From DASRHD01 sp035485575 (GTDB lineage Bacteria; Verrucomicrobiota; Verrucomicrobiia; Opitutales; Opitutaceae), in the NCBI GenBank assembly GCA_035485575.1, contig DATHNW010000008.1, positions 62,001 through 126,000 on the forward strand: DNA of 64,000 nt, read 5' to 3'. The position numbers were made by a program, and so were the translations under genes. A model generated the notes under the pieces. The model made no database searches. It was not told the origin of the DNA and worked only from the letters and a program-made list of their open reading frames with translations. Positions within the stretch are counted from its first letter, which is position 1, and every line of letters begins with the position of its first letter. Positions 17,562 to 27,469 of the stretch are shown here, one piece after another.

Positions 17562-18023
17562 CTAATTGCGGTTCTTGCACGCACCGGTCAGGCGGAGGGT
17601 GTTGCAATGCGCGCTCACCTGCAGGCGCTGCGACACGGGCGTGAGGTTGAGCTTGGACGACACGGTGCTGCCGTACCACTCCATGAAAGGGGCGCTGATC
17701 TCGAAGATCTTCTCGCAGTCGAGGCAGATGACCTGGGCCTGCTGCGTGGAGTTTTCGCGGTTGGGCACGTAGTATTTTTCGCCCGCGCCGATGTCCACCT
17801 CGCGCAGCAGGGAGCTTTCGGTCATGATGGGCAGCGTGCGGTAAACCGTCGCGCGCGAGACCGAGTCGTCGATGGCGCGGGCGTGGTCGAGCAGCTCCTC
17901 GGCGGTGAAATGCTCCTTCTGCGCGAAGGCCGCGTCGAAGATGGCCAGCCGCTGGTTGGTGACGCGCAGACCCTTGTTGGCGAGGTAGGTTTTAAACTTT
18001 TCGCAGGCCGCGTTGATGCTCAC
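17562..18023 (-). CDS. Fur-family metal-dependent regulator
   Basis: About 153 residues from the GTG at 18023. The winged helix is clear (NQRLAIFDAAFAQKEHFTAE and SVSRATVYRTLPIMTESSLL), and the zinc motif ICLDCEKIFEIS follows. The usual second CxxC near the C-terminus is replaced by HCNTLRLTGAC, with eight residues between cysteines, so the structural zinc site may differ. Whether it senses iron, zinc or peroxide cannot be read. It is divergent from priA with 86 bp between starts. Confidence 0.85.
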   Translation of the reverse strand: MSINAACEKFKTYLANKGLRVTNQRLAIFDAAFAQKEHFTAEELLDHARAIDDSVSRATVYRTLPIMTESSLLREVDIGAGEKYYVPNRENSTQQAQVICLDCEKIFEISAPFMEWYGSTVSSKLNLTPVSQRLQVSAHCNTLRLTGACKNRN

Positions 18024-18109
18024 GCCGCAAATGTCGGCAGCGCCCCGGGGCCTGTCAATCCGTTCGTGTCGCGCTTGCCTGTGGGCGCCCACCGCGCCAT
18101 GACCGCCTC

Positions 18110-20347
18110 ATGATCGTCGGCGTGCACCCGCTCGCGGGCTTCGACAAACTGCTGCACTACCGCGTGCCCGAGGCGCTGCGCGGGAGTGTCGGCGTGGGTT
18201 CGCTGGTGCGCGTGCCGCTGCTCAACCGCCACCATCTGGGGATCGTCGCCGAAATTGGTGAGCCGCGGGATTTTCCGCTGGATAAGCTGAAGACGCTCTT
18301 GCAGGCGGTGTACCCGTTTCCCGCGCTGCCGCCCGACCTGCTCGAACTCGCCCGCTGGCTGGCAAACTACTATGCCGCGCCGCTCGACCTGGTCATTGAA
18401 ACGATGCTGCCCGCCGCGGTGCGCCGCGGCGCGAGCCTCAAGCAGGAAAAATTCCTCGCATTTGCCCAGCGGCTCTCCGCGGAGGAGTTGACGAAGCTTG
18501 AAAAACGCGCACCGCAGCAGGCGCGGCTCTATCAATTCCTGGAGCAGCAGTTCCGTCCGCAAAAGAAATCGCTCGTGCTCAGCCGTCTCGGCCTGACCGC
18601 CGCCGTTGCCGCCGCCCTCGTGAAGCGCGGTGCGGCGCGGGAGGAGACGCGCCGGGTCGAACGTGTGGCCTATGCCGACGAGTGGGCGCACGGCGAACTC
18701 GTGGCGGCGCAGCCGCTGGCGCTCAACGCCGAGCAAGGCATGGTGGTGGAGGCCGTGGCGGCGGGCCTGGACGAAGGAAAGTTCTGCACGCACCTGCTGC
18801 ACGGTGTCACCGGCTCGGGCAAGACCGAGGTGTACCTGCGGGCGATCGAGCGCGTGCTCGCGGGCGGCGGCGGGGTGGTTTTCCTCGTGCCCGAGGTCGC
18901 GCTCACCCCGCAGACCGTCGCGCGCCTGCGCAGCCGGCTGGGGGCCATCGCGCCCGGCCACGCGACCGTCGTCTGGCACAGCCATTTGAGCGAAGGCGAA
19001 CGGCTCGACGGCTGGCTGGCGCTGGCGACGGGCGAGGCGAGGGTGGTCGTGGGCGCCCGCTCGGCTGTTTTCGCGCCCGTGCAAAATCTCCGGCTCATCG
19101 TCGTCGATGAGGAACATGAGCCGGCCTACAAGCAGGACGAGACCCCGCGCTACCATGGGCGCGATGTCGCCGTGATGCGGGCGAAACTCGCGGGTGCGAT
19201 GTGCCTGCTGGGCTCGGCCACGCCTTCCCTCGAAAGCTACGCCAATGCCCAGGCCGGCAAATACCACCTGCACACGCTGCCGCACCGGGTGGACGAAAAA
19301 AAGATGCCGATCATCGACGTCGTGGACATGCGCATCGAGGTCATGCGCTCGCGCGGGCTGACGACGCTTTCGCGCCGGCTGGTCGAGGAGATGCAGGCGC
19401 GCTTCGAGCGGCGCGAGCAGACGATCCTGTTCATCAACCGCCGCGGCTATTCGTCCTCGATGCTCTGCGTGAAATGCGGCCACGTCGAGGAGTGCACGCA
19501 TTGCAGCATCGCGCTGACGTACCACCGCACCGACGAGACGCTGCGCTGCCATCTTTGCGGCGACCAGCGGCCCGCGCCGGCGCGCTGTCCCAGCTGCGGC
19601 GCGCCGGAGATCCGCTGGCGCGGCCTTGGCACCCAGCGCGTCGAGGAGGCGGTCCGCCGCGTGCTGCCGCGCGCGCATATCGAGCGCATGGACGCCGACA
19701 CGATGGGCAAAAAAAACCGCTTCCGGCAGATCCTGGGCGATTTTCGCCTCGGCAAGATCGACGTGCTGGTCGGCACGCAGATGATCGGCAAGGGACTGGA
19801 TTTTCCTAACGTCACGCTGGTCGGCCTTGTCGACGCCGACCTCTCGATGCACGTGCCTGACTTCCGTGCCAACGAGCGCACATTCCAGCTCCTCGTGCAG
19901 GTCGCCGGCCGCGCCGGCCGCGGCGACCGTGCGGGCGAGGTCGTGGTGCAGACCTTCACGCCCCAGTCGGAGCCGGTCCAGTTTTCCCGCCAGGCCGACT
20001 ATGCGGGCTTCGCGGCGGCCGAGCTGAAGTTGCGGCGTGAATACGGATATCCGCCGTTCCGGCACCTGATCCACCATCTCTTCCGCGGGCCCAATCCGGA
20101 GAAGCTGAAGTTTTTTGCGGAGCAGTGGGCGCGGCTGGTGGAGAAAACCTTCGCCGGCCGCGTCGAGCTGCGCGGCCCCGCGCCCGCGCCCATCGAGAAA
20201 ATCAAGGACGAGTACCGGTTTCAGCTCTGGTATTTCACCCACTCGGTGACGAAGCTCGTGCCCGAACTGGCGAAGCTCCGCGCCGGTTTTTCCTGGCCGG
20301 ACGACCTGGTGCAGGTGCTCGACGTGGATCCGGCGAATCTGGTCTAG
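18110..20347 (+). CDS. priA: Primosomal replication restart helicase PriA
   Basis: 745-residue superfamily 2 helicase that reloads the replisome at collapsed forks. It shows the N-terminal DNA-binding region (PLAGFDKLLHYRVPE), Walker A GVTGSGKTEVYL, the DEEH box (VVDEEHEPAYK), the zinc-binding cysteines (CVKCGHVEECTHC, CHLCG, CPSCG) and GTQMIGKGLDFPNVTLVG. Length and order are typical. A long open frame on the opposite strand is a codon-bias shadow. Confidence 0.96.
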   Translation: MIVGVHPLAGFDKLLHYRVPEALRGSVGVGSLVRVPLLNRHHLGIVAEIGEPRDFPLDKLKTLLQAVYPFPALPPDLLELARWLANYYAAPLDLVIETMLPAAVRRGASLKQEKFLAFAQRLSAEELTKLEKRAPQQARLYQFLEQQFRPQKKSLVLSRLGLTAAVAAALVKRGAAREETRRVERVAYADEWAHGELVAAQPLALNAEQGMVVEAVAAGLDEGKFCTHLLHGVTGSGKTEVYLRAIERVLAGGGGVVFLVPEVALTPQTVARLRSRLGAIAPGHATVVWHSHLSEGERLDGWLALATGEARVVVGARSAVFAPVQNLRLIVVDEEHEPAYKQDETPRYHGRDVAVMRAKLAGAMCLLGSATPSLESYANAQAGKYHLHTLPHRVDEKKMPIIDVVDMRIEVMRSRGLTTLSRRLVEEMQARFERREQTILFINRRGYSSSMLCVKCGHVEECTHCSIALTYHRTDETLRCHLCGDQRPAPARCPSCGAPEIRWRGLGTQRVEEAVRRVLPRAHIERMDADTMGKKNRFRQILGDFRLGKIDVLVGTQMIGKGLDFPNVTLVGLVDADLSMHVPDFRANERTFQLLVQVAGRAGRGDRAGEVVVQTFTPQSEPVQFSRQADYAGFAAAELKLRREYGYPPFRHLIHHLFRGPNPEKLKFFAEQWARLVEKTFAGRVELRGPAPAPIEKIKDEYRFQLWYFTHSVTKLVPELAKLRAGFSWPDDLVQVLDVDPANLV

Positions 20348-20376
20348 ACTAGAATTTGCAATTACCCGCTCGATTA

Positions 20377-20416
20377 ATGCTAGTCCACTGGGTTGAGATT
20401 TTCGTCTAACTAGCAT
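20377..20416. repeat. Inverted repeat between priA and the GH31 gene
   Basis: ATGCTAGT (20377-20384) and ACTAGCAT (20409-20416) are perfect 8-bp inverted arms with a 24-bp spacer, in a locally AT-richer gap. A further GCTAGC occurs about 20 bp downstream. It could be an operator for the glycosidase gene; no regulator gene is adjacent. Confidence 0.35.
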
Positions 20417-20532
20417 AACTGACCAGCTCCGGTTGCCGCTAGCACTTCGAACTTCACCCTGCTCCCGTGATGTTTTGTGATTTCGGCTTTCTCGCGCGGC
20501 CGGGCGATTGCCCGCAATACTTCCACAAATCC

Positions 20533-22821
20533 ATGAAAAATATCCTCGAAAGACTGTCGTCATCCGAATGCCACGTGAAGCGAGCCATGCTTGGCGGGCT
20601 CATTGCCGTCTCTCTGGCCGGCCCGGCCCGGGCGGAGGTGCTGCTGGAGACGGGCGACGGGCAGGTGCGCCTCGAGGACGGCCATTTGCAGCTGCTGCAC
20701 GGTGGCACGCTGGCGGCGGACGTGCAGTCGATCGACTTCAATTTCAAGGCGCCCAAATCACTGGCGGTCGGGACACGAGCGGCGGACCACGTCACGCTGC
20801 ACGCTGTTTATCCCTCGGCGGCCAAATACCGCGATGAAATCGGCGACCTGCCGGTTGACATCGAAATCGAGGCGGTCGCGGGCGGCTTCCGGTTTCACGC
20901 CAAGCCCGACTGGGCTTGGAATACCACGATCCACCTGCGCGATCTCGAGGACCATTTTTTCGGAGTCTTGGAACGGCTCTACCCGGATAATCTCCGCAGT
21001 CCGGACCTGCGCGGTGCGGTGGTGGACGTCGAGGCGCTCGGCGAGCAATCGGAATACAACGAGAACTATGCCTCCGCCTGGTCGCCCTTCTATATGACCA
21101 CGCGGGGCTACGCGTCGTTTTTCGACACTTTCGCCCGGGGGCGCTACACGCTCGGCATCAATGGCAAAACGGAGCTTTCCCACCGCACGGGAGCGCTCGA
21201 CTGGTACGTGCTGTTCGGCCGGGACGGAGATGAGATCCTGAGCGCCTATTACAAGATCATTGGGGCGCCGAAGGCTCCGCCGCTCTGGGCCCTGGGGCCG
21301 ATTGGCTGGCGCGACGAGAACAAGGACGCGGCCGAAATTCTCGAAGACGTCAAACACATGACGGACCTGCGCATTCCCTTCACCTCCTGGTGGGTCGACC
21401 GGCCCTACAGCGATGGCACCAACGACTGGGGAAAAATGAATTTCAGCGCGAAGTTCGCCAACCCGAAGGACTGGATTGGAAAGCTGGATCACGATTACGA
21501 CCTGAAGTTCATGACCTGGATCGGGCCGATGACCTTCGGCGACCCGGATTTCCCGGGTCTGCTGCCCGGCGACCGCGGCTACCTCGACTTGAGCAATCCT
21601 GATGCCGTGAAAGAGTTCGAGCGCCGGCTTGGCGTGCAGTACGCGGCGGGCGTGCGCGGCCACAAGATGGATCGCGCCGAGGAATACCTGCCCGAGATGG
21701 CGCCATGGAAGGACGGCACCGACGCCAACGAATCCCGCAACAAATACCTCTATCTTTACGCCAAGGTCATCGACGAATTCCTCACGCGCGCGTGGGGCGA
21801 CGATAACTGCAATTTTGCGCGCGGCGCCGTCCAGCGGACCCAGTCGCACCTGACGGCGTTATGGGGTGGCGACGTCCGGTCGAACTGGGATGGGCTCGGC
21901 AGCAATCTCGCCAATGCCATCCGCTGCGGCTTCATGGGCTTTCCGATCTGGGGCTCGGATACGGGCGGCTATCTTGGCAAGCAGATCGACGAGGAGCTTT
22001 ATGCGCGCTGGTTGCAGTTCAGTTCATGGAGCGGCTTGTTTGAAATCAAAATTGACAACGATCCCGGGCGCCTGCCGGACCGTCCACCTTGGGTTTGCAG
22101 TGAAAAGCTGCAGGCAGCCTTTCGCACCGCGTGCGAAGAGCGCATGCAGTTGCTGCCGTACCTTTATTCGCTCTCGCACACCAGCGCCCGCCATGGCGTC
22201 CTGATGAAGCCGCTGGCCTACGTCTGGCCGGATGATCCGGCCACGTATGCCGTGGCGGATGAATACCTGTTGGGCTCCGCTTTTCTCGTGGCACCGATCA
22301 CGGAGCCGGGCGGGAAGCGCCCGGTTTATCTTCCCGCCGGCACGTGGTATGATTTCTATAATCCGGCGCAAACTTACAAGGGCCGTCAGACTATTGAGGT
22401 CACGGCGCCCTATGAGCATATCCCGGTCTTTGTCCGCGACAATTCGATCTACGTCACCGGCATGGCGCCCCTGATTGGCAATGAACGGGCGTGGCTGAAG
22501 GCCACTCCGCCATCCCTGGTCGTGCACGTGGCCGCCGGCCGCGCGGGTGAGAGCACGGATTTTGAATTCGTCGATTCGCAGGACAAAAACCAAAGCAAGG
22601 CCATCGGGCTGGCGAACACCGCCGATGAGATTGCCGTCACCGCTCCTGCGCTGGCGGTCGATGCCGTGGTGGATGCACATTGCAGCAGGGCGGTAGTGGC
22701 CGCGACCCTCAATGGGCAAAAGACACCGGTGACATATGATCCAGCCACGCACACGGCCCGCGTGACGGTTGCCGCCGGTACACCGATCGTGCTGAAGCTG
22801 ACCCTGCTTTCTTTGGACTGA
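20533..22821 (+). CDS. Secreted glycoside hydrolase family 31 enzyme
   Basis: 762 residues. The N-terminus carries a signal peptide with a long n-region (CHVKRAMLGGLIAVSLAGPARA). The GH31 barrel is clear, with the catalytic nucleophile candidate Asp380 in GHKMDRAEEYLPE and the acid/base candidate Asp447 in WGGDVRSNWDGL. An N-terminal beta-sandwich and a C-terminal beta domain (VYLPAGTWYDFYNP) complete the fold. GH31 includes alpha-glucosidases, alpha-xylosidases and related enzymes; substrate is uncertain. The start at 20533 was chosen because the upstream 22 codons are not signal-peptide-like. It probably acts on plant or microbial polysaccharide fragments in the periplasm. Confidence 0.87.
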   Translation: MKNILERLSSSECHVKRAMLGGLIAVSLAGPARAEVLLETGDGQVRLEDGHLQLLHGGTLAADVQSIDFNFKAPKSLAVGTRAADHVTLHAVYPSAAKYRDEIGDLPVDIEIEAVAGGFRFHAKPDWAWNTTIHLRDLEDHFFGVLERLYPDNLRSPDLRGAVVDVEALGEQSEYNENYASAWSPFYMTTRGYASFFDTFARGRYTLGINGKTELSHRTGALDWYVLFGRDGDEILSAYYKIIGAPKAPPLWALGPIGWRDENKDAAEILEDVKHMTDLRIPFTSWWVDRPYSDGTNDWGKMNFSAKFANPKDWIGKLDHDYDLKFMTWIGPMTFGDPDFPGLLPGDRGYLDLSNPDAVKEFERRLGVQYAAGVRGHKMDRAEEYLPEMAPWKDGTDANESRNKYLYLYAKVIDEFLTRAWGDDNCNFARGAVQRTQSHLTALWGGDVRSNWDGLGSNLANAIRCGFMGFPIWGSDTGGYLGKQIDEELYARWLQFSSWSGLFEIKIDNDPGRLPDRPPWVCSEKLQAAFRTACEERMQLLPYLYSLSHTSARHGVLMKPLAYVWPDDPATYAVADEYLLGSAFLVAPITEPGGKRPVYLPAGTWYDFYNPAQTYKGRQTIEVTAPYEHIPVFVRDNSIYVTGMAPLIGNERAWLKATPPSLVVHVAAGRAGESTDFEFVDSQDKNQSKAIGLANTADEIAVTAPALAVDAVVDAHCSRAVVAATLNGQKTPVTYDPATHTARVTVAAGTPIVLKLTLLSLD

Positions 22822-22859
22822 GCAAAGCATGGTTGTTGGTGGCCGGCAAAATGCGGCGG

Positions 22860-22889
22860 TGGCACAAGCGCCTGTCCGGGCTTGTGCCA
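22860..22889 (+). terminator. Strong hairpin after the GH31 gene
   Basis: TGGCACAAGC (22860-22869) and GCTTGTGCCA (22880-22889) form a perfect 10-bp stem with a 10-base loop, 39 bp after the glycosidase stop. No clear T-tract follows immediately, so it may be a Rho-assisted terminator or an mRNA 3' stabiliser. Confidence 0.45.
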
Positions 22890-22979
22890 TCCGGATTTGC
22901 CCGGCGTGGTGAGCGCAGGCAGGCGGGTTTTTCCTATTCTATTGCAAGAACGGCAGGCTTGAATTTTCAGTCTTAAGCC

Positions 22980-25352
22980 TTGAAAAACCCAGCGAAAGCA
23001 CCGGCTGCCATCCAAGTCAGCACTCCTGTGCCGGTTTTAGCAGCTTTTCGATTACAGGCATTTTTGCTAGGGTGCGGCCTCGTCTTGGCGGTATTGGCGG
23101 CGTACGGGAATAGTTTTTCATGCACGTTCGTTCTCGACGACACGACCTCGATTTTGGGCAATCGCACGATCCAGCATCTCTGGACGGGATTGTCTCCTCC
23201 GGTTCACGCGGGGGTGGGAGGCCGTCCGCTGCTGAATTTTTCGTACGCCCTGAATTATGCAATGGATGGCACTGCGGTCCAGGGTTACCATTTATTTAAT
23301 ATAATCATTCACGCTCTTGCCGGCCTGACCTTATTTGGCTTGGTGAGGCGGACGCTTTTGCGGCCAGTGTTGCCCGCCCGTCTTAGGGAAGCGGCAATGC
23401 CTTTGGCATTTGTGGTGGCATCCTTGTGGATGCTTCACCCGCTGCAAACCGAATCGGTGACCTACATATCGCAGCGGGCGGAATCGCTCATGGCCTTATG
23501 GTATTTGCTGACGCTTTACTGTTTTGCCCGCGGGGCGGAATCTTCGGCATCCCGGTCTTGGTTCGTACTGGCTTTAACCGCCTGTCTGCTCGGCATGGCT
23601 ACGAAAGAGGTGATGGCTTCGGCTCCATTGATGGTGATGCTCTATGATCGGACGTTTTTCGCCGGGAGCTTCTCGCAGGCATGGCGGCGGCGCTGGCGGT
23701 TTTATCTCGGTCTGGCGAGTTCTTGGATCCTGCTGGGCTGTCTTATGACTGGCTTGCATGACCGCGGGGTCGGCTTTGACCGCGGGGTCAGCTGGTGGGC
23801 TTACGCGATGACGGAATGTTGGGTCATAGTGCAATATTTGGAGCTGACGGTCTGGCCGCACCCCTTGGTTTTCGACTATGGCCCGGAGGTGATGAAACAT
23901 GCCGGAGAGGCAATCCCTTACGTCCTTGTGCTGGCTGGATTGGCGACGGCCACGTTGGTGGGATTGTGGCGTTGGCCAGTTCCCGGCTTTGTGGGCGGCT
24001 GGGTTTTCGTGATTCTCGCCCCGACCTCAAGCGTGGTGCCGGTGAATGGCCAGCCCATGGCGGAAAATCGCATGTATTTGCCGCTTGCGGCCGTGATCGC
24101 GCTGATTGTGCTGGGGTTGTATTCTCTTGCCGGCCGACGGATACTGCCGCTGCTGCTTGGGTCCGCGATCGGCCTAGGATTTCTCACTGGCCGCCGGAAT
24201 ATGGACTATCAAAGCCGGATGTCGATTTGGAGCGATACCGTCGCAAAATGTCCGGGAAACGCACGTGGGCACGACAGCTTGGGTAATGCCCTGGACGACA
24301 ATGGCCGGACGGAGGAAGCTCTTCAGGAATACAAAAAAGCGGTTGATCTCGCGCCTAACGATCCACGGGAGCATTACAACTTGGGCCGCGCTCTTGAGAA
24401 ATTGGGCCAAATGACGGAGGCCTTGGCGCAATACCAGGAAGCATTAAGGCGGAATCCCAATTATGCCGAGGCACACAACAACCTGGGCGTCGTGCTCGCC
24501 CATCTGGGTCAAACGGATGAGGCCATCGGACACTGCAGGACTGCGATAAAACTCGAACCGGATGATCCCAGCACGCATTACAATTTGGGCATGGTGTTTC
24601 TTCGGGCAGACCGTCTGCCCGAGGCGGTCGCGCAGTTTGAAGAAGCGTTGCGCTTGAATCCCGATTATTCCCAAGCGCATGACAGCCTTGGAATTGCCCT
24701 TGCAAAAACAGGACAGGTTGCCGCAGCGATAAGCCAGTACGACGAAGCTTTGCGGCTCAACGCCGATGATGTCGAAGCGCATTATAACTTGGGCGTGGTG
24801 CTGCTGCAGGCCGGCCGTATTGCGGAAGCCATCGGCCAGTACCAGGCGGCGCTGCGCATCAAGCCCAGCTATGCCGATGCGCACCTGAACTTGGGCGATG
24901 CGTACGTGCAGGTCGATCGTCTGTCGGATGCTCTGTCCGAATATGAGGACGCTCTCCGGTTCGAGCCCAATGATCCGGTCTCACATACGCACGTCGGGAT
25001 CGTTTTGTTTCAAATGGGGCGGGCGATGGAAGCGGCGGAGCATTTTCAGCGCGCGCAAATCCTGAAGTCCGATTATGCCCCGGCTTACTATTGGCAGGGA
25101 AACGTCCTGACTCAGGCTGGCCAGCTCGGCGAGGCCGTGCAACAATTGGAAAAAGCCGTCCAGCTTGAGCCTGACTTCGCCGAGGCGCACAACAACCTTG
25201 GCATGACGTTGCTCCAGTTGGGGCAAATACCGGAGGCAATCGCACACCTAAAAGAGGCTGTCCGGCTTCAACCGAATTATACAAGGGCGATCAATAATCT
25301 GGCTCAAGCGCGCGCTGCGCAAGAAGCGCAGGACAGCGGTGATCAGAAATGA
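22980..25352 (+). CDS. TMTC-like membrane protein with C-terminal TPR array
   Basis: 790 residues. The first ~410 form a polytopic membrane domain with FVLDDTTSILGNRTI (an Asp-Asp motif in the first outer loop) and HPLQTESVTYISQRAESLMA. Both are hallmarks of the TMTC/DUF1736 family, GT-C-fold enzymes that O-mannosylate proteins in animals. About ten 34-residue TPR repeats follow (NLGxxLxxLGQxxEA pattern). Bacterial members may O-glycosylate exported proteins, but this is not shown. A TTG start at 22980 is used; no in-frame ATG lies near. The gene is moderately less GC-rich than its neighbours. Confidence 0.82.
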   Translation: MKNPAKAPAAIQVSTPVPVLAAFRLQAFLLGCGLVLAVLAAYGNSFSCTFVLDDTTSILGNRTIQHLWTGLSPPVHAGVGGRPLLNFSYALNYAMDGTAVQGYHLFNIIIHALAGLTLFGLVRRTLLRPVLPARLREAAMPLAFVVASLWMLHPLQTESVTYISQRAESLMALWYLLTLYCFARGAESSASRSWFVLALTACLLGMATKEVMASAPLMVMLYDRTFFAGSFSQAWRRRWRFYLGLASSWILLGCLMTGLHDRGVGFDRGVSWWAYAMTECWVIVQYLELTVWPHPLVFDYGPEVMKHAGEAIPYVLVLAGLATATLVGLWRWPVPGFVGGWVFVILAPTSSVVPVNGQPMAENRMYLPLAAVIALIVLGLYSLAGRRILPLLLGSAIGLGFLTGRRNMDYQSRMSIWSDTVAKCPGNARGHDSLGNALDDNGRTEEALQEYKKAVDLAPNDPREHYNLGRALEKLGQMTEALAQYQEALRRNPNYAEAHNNLGVVLAHLGQTDEAIGHCRTAIKLEPDDPSTHYNLGMVFLRADRLPEAVAQFEEALRLNPDYSQAHDSLGIALAKTGQVAAAISQYDEALRLNADDVEAHYNLGVVLLQAGRIAEAIGQYQAALRIKPSYADAHLNLGDAYVQVDRLSDALSEYEDALRFEPNDPVSHTHVGIVLFQMGRAMEAAEHFQRAQILKSDYAPAYYWQGNVLTQAGQLGEAVQQLEKAVQLEPDFAEAHNNLGMTLLQLGQIPEAIAHLKEAVRLQPNYTRAINNLAQARAAQEAQDSGDQK

Positions 25353-25424
25353 TCCCAAGCCGGAGGGAGACGCCTTAAACATTGTTCTTTCGCCAGCGCC
25401 GGATCAAATCTAGGAAACAAGAAA

Positions 25425-26852
25425 TTGAAGATTTACTTCATGGGCATCTGCGGCACGGCGATGGGCAACGCCGCGCTGCTCGCACGCGCCGCGGGCCACG
25501 AGGTGCTGGGCGCGGACGCCGGCGTCTATCCGCCCATGAGCACGGTGCTGGCGGGGGCGGGCATCGCCGTGCACGAGGGTTACGCCCCGGCGCGCCTCGA
25601 AAAGCTTGCGCCCGATCTCGTCGTCATCGGCAACGCGATGTCGCGTGGCAATGCGGAGATCGAATGGCTGCTCGACACCCGCGCACTGCCGTTCACATCG
25701 CTGCCCGCGATGCTGTACGAATTTGTCCTGAAGAAACGGCGCAACCTTGTCATCTGCGGCACGCACGGCAAGACGACCACCACGTCGCTGGCCGCGTTTT
25801 TGCTCCGCGCCAATGGCCGCGACCCCGGCTACCTTATTGGCGGCGTGCCCCAGGATCCGCCCACCGGCAGCCATTCGGGCCTGGCGGCCGACCCCTTCGT
25901 CATCGAGGGCGACGAATACGACAGCGCATTTTTCGACAAGCGCAGCAAGTTCATCCATTATGCGCCGCACATCGCCGTGATCAACAACCTCGAGTTCGAC
26001 CACGCCGACATTTTTCGCGATCTCGCCGACGTGCAGCGCACCTTCAGCCATCTCACCCGCATTGTGCCGCGCAGCGGCTTCGTGGTGATGAACGGCGACG
26101 ACGATAATCTGCGGGCGCTTGGCCCGCTGCCATGGACGCGCGTTGTGCGCGTGGGCACGGGAGCGGACAATGACCTGCGCATCGCCGATTTTTCCGAATC
26201 GCCCGATGGCGCCCGCTTCCAGCTCATCTGGCGAGGCACGCCATGGGCGGAGGTCAAATGGTCGCAGCCCGGGCTGTTCAACGCCCGCAACGCCGCCGTG
26301 GCCGCCTGCGCCGCCGGCCTCGCGCTCGATGAGAAAAATCCCACAGTGCTGCGGCTCGACGCCCTGGCTGATTTTCGCGGCGTAAAGCGCCGCCAGGAGA
26401 TTCTGGCCAGCACGCCGCGGCTGAACGTCATCGAGGATTTTGGCCACCACCCGACGGCGCTGGCGGAGACGCTGCATGCGTTTCGCGCGCGTTTTCCCGG
26501 GGCGGTGCTGACGGCGGTCTTTGAGCCGCGCAGCAACACGGCGCGCACCCAGGCGTTGCAGGCGGGCTTCATGCGCGCACTGGCCATGGCTGACGAGGTT
26601 TATCTGGGCGCGGTCAACCGCGCGGAAAAACTCGCCGCGGGCGAACGCTTCGACACGGAGGCGGTCGCCCAGCAGCTCGAAGCACAGGGCGTGCATGCCC
26701 ATGCATTCGCGGACAACCAGGCGCTGCTGGCCAAACTTCAGGCCGATGCGCTGGCGCCGGCCGGCCGGCCGCAGGTCATCGCATTTTTTACCAATGGTTC
26801 CTTCGACGGCATCATTCCGAAATTCGCCGCGGCCGCAAAATCGGCGCGCTAA
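25425..26852 (+). CDS. mpl: UDP-N-acetylmuramate:L-Ala-gamma-D-Glu-mDAP ligase
   Basis: Murein peptide recycling ligase, 475 residues, joining recovered tripeptide to UDP-MurNAc. The start MKIYFMGICGTAMG, the P-loop ICGTHGKTTTTSLAAFLL, the EGDEYDSAFFDKRSKFIHY block and NNLEFDHADIF are diagnostic of Mpl rather than MurC. A TTG at 25425 is preferred because it preserves the first beta strand; AGGA lies about 10 bp upstream. The stop overlaps tail-to-tail with the next gene by four bases. Confidence 0.93.
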   Translation: MKIYFMGICGTAMGNAALLARAAGHEVLGADAGVYPPMSTVLAGAGIAVHEGYAPARLEKLAPDLVVIGNAMSRGNAEIEWLLDTRALPFTSLPAMLYEFVLKKRRNLVICGTHGKTTTTSLAAFLLRANGRDPGYLIGGVPQDPPTGSHSGLAADPFVIEGDEYDSAFFDKRSKFIHYAPHIAVINNLEFDHADIFRDLADVQRTFSHLTRIVPRSGFVVMNGDDDNLRALGPLPWTRVVRVGTGADNDLRIADFSESPDGARFQLIWRGTPWAEVKWSQPGLFNARNAAVAACAAGLALDEKNPTVLRLDALADFRGVKRRQEILASTPRLNVIEDFGHHPTALAETLHAFRARFPGAVLTAVFEPRSNTARTQALQAGFMRALAMADEVYLGAVNRAEKLAAGERFDTEAVAQQLEAQGVHAHAFADNQALLAKLQADALAPAGRPQVIAFFTNGSFDGIIPKFAAAAKSAR

Positions 26853-27400
26853 GCCGGGAATCCGATTTCGGCCAGCCGGCGGCTGAAATCTTCTTCGCCG
26901 AGCACCGGTTCGCTGGCTTGCGTCGCGAAATCGAGCGGCAGATCAACCCAGGATTTACAGCCAGCCATTGCCGGCGTCACTTCGAGCGGAACGGCCTTGT
27001 TCAACCGGTGTACGCGCACGGCAAAAGCATGCAGCCCCGGCGGCCGGGCCCAGTCGAACCGTTCACGCACCGTTGCTTCCGACCAGAGATGGAACGGGTC
27101 AAGCGCGGCGACGACCGCCCAATCGGAAAGAAACGCCTGCCGGGCGACCTCGGCGAAATAGTGCAGCTCAACCTGTCCTGTGTCCGGCGGCAGATGGTCG
27201 AAAAATTTTTCGGCTGCCGGTTTGGTTCGGGCGAGTTGCTCGTGAAAGCGTGTGGGGAACAGCCAGAATTTTTCCGCCTTCATCTGGAATCCGCCCTGGC
27301 CTTCGGCGATGCCACCCTTGCGAATGATCAAAATCTGTTCCCCCGCGCCGAGCGCCTCGACGATCACATGCCACTCTTTGAAAGCAGGGGATGTGCTCAT
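26849..27400 (-). CDS. DUF1802 family protein
   Basis: 183 residues. It begins with FKEWHVIVEALGAGEQILII and RKGGIAEGQGGF, the hallmark of DUF1802, and contains PTRFHEQ and LHYFAEV blocks. Function of the family is unknown, although the repeated RKGGI-type motif suggests nucleotide or small-molecule binding. It is cytoplasmic. It converges on mpl with a four-base overlap of the stops, and precedes nothing obvious in operon with it. Confidence 0.85.
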   Translation of the reverse strand: MSTSPAFKEWHVIVEALGAGEQILIIRKGGIAEGQGGFQMKAEKFWLFPTRFHEQLARTKPAAEKFFDHLPPDTGQVELHYFAEVARQAFLSDWAVVAALDPFHLWSEATVRERFDWARPPGLHAFAVRVHRLNKAVPLEVTPAMAGCKSWVDLPLDFATQASEPVLGEEDFSRRLAEIGFPA

Positions 27401-27469
27401 GATTCAGTTCAGAAGCCGGGATACTTGACTAGGCGTGCGGGTCTTTATTCCCCTGGCCGTCGATTAATT

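Noticed and set aside
18020..20563. 847-codon open frame on the minus strand opposite priA
   Set aside because: PriA has all helicase and zinc motifs on the plus strand. The reverse frame is low-complexity, rich in Arg, His and Ala, as expected from GC-rich codon bias.
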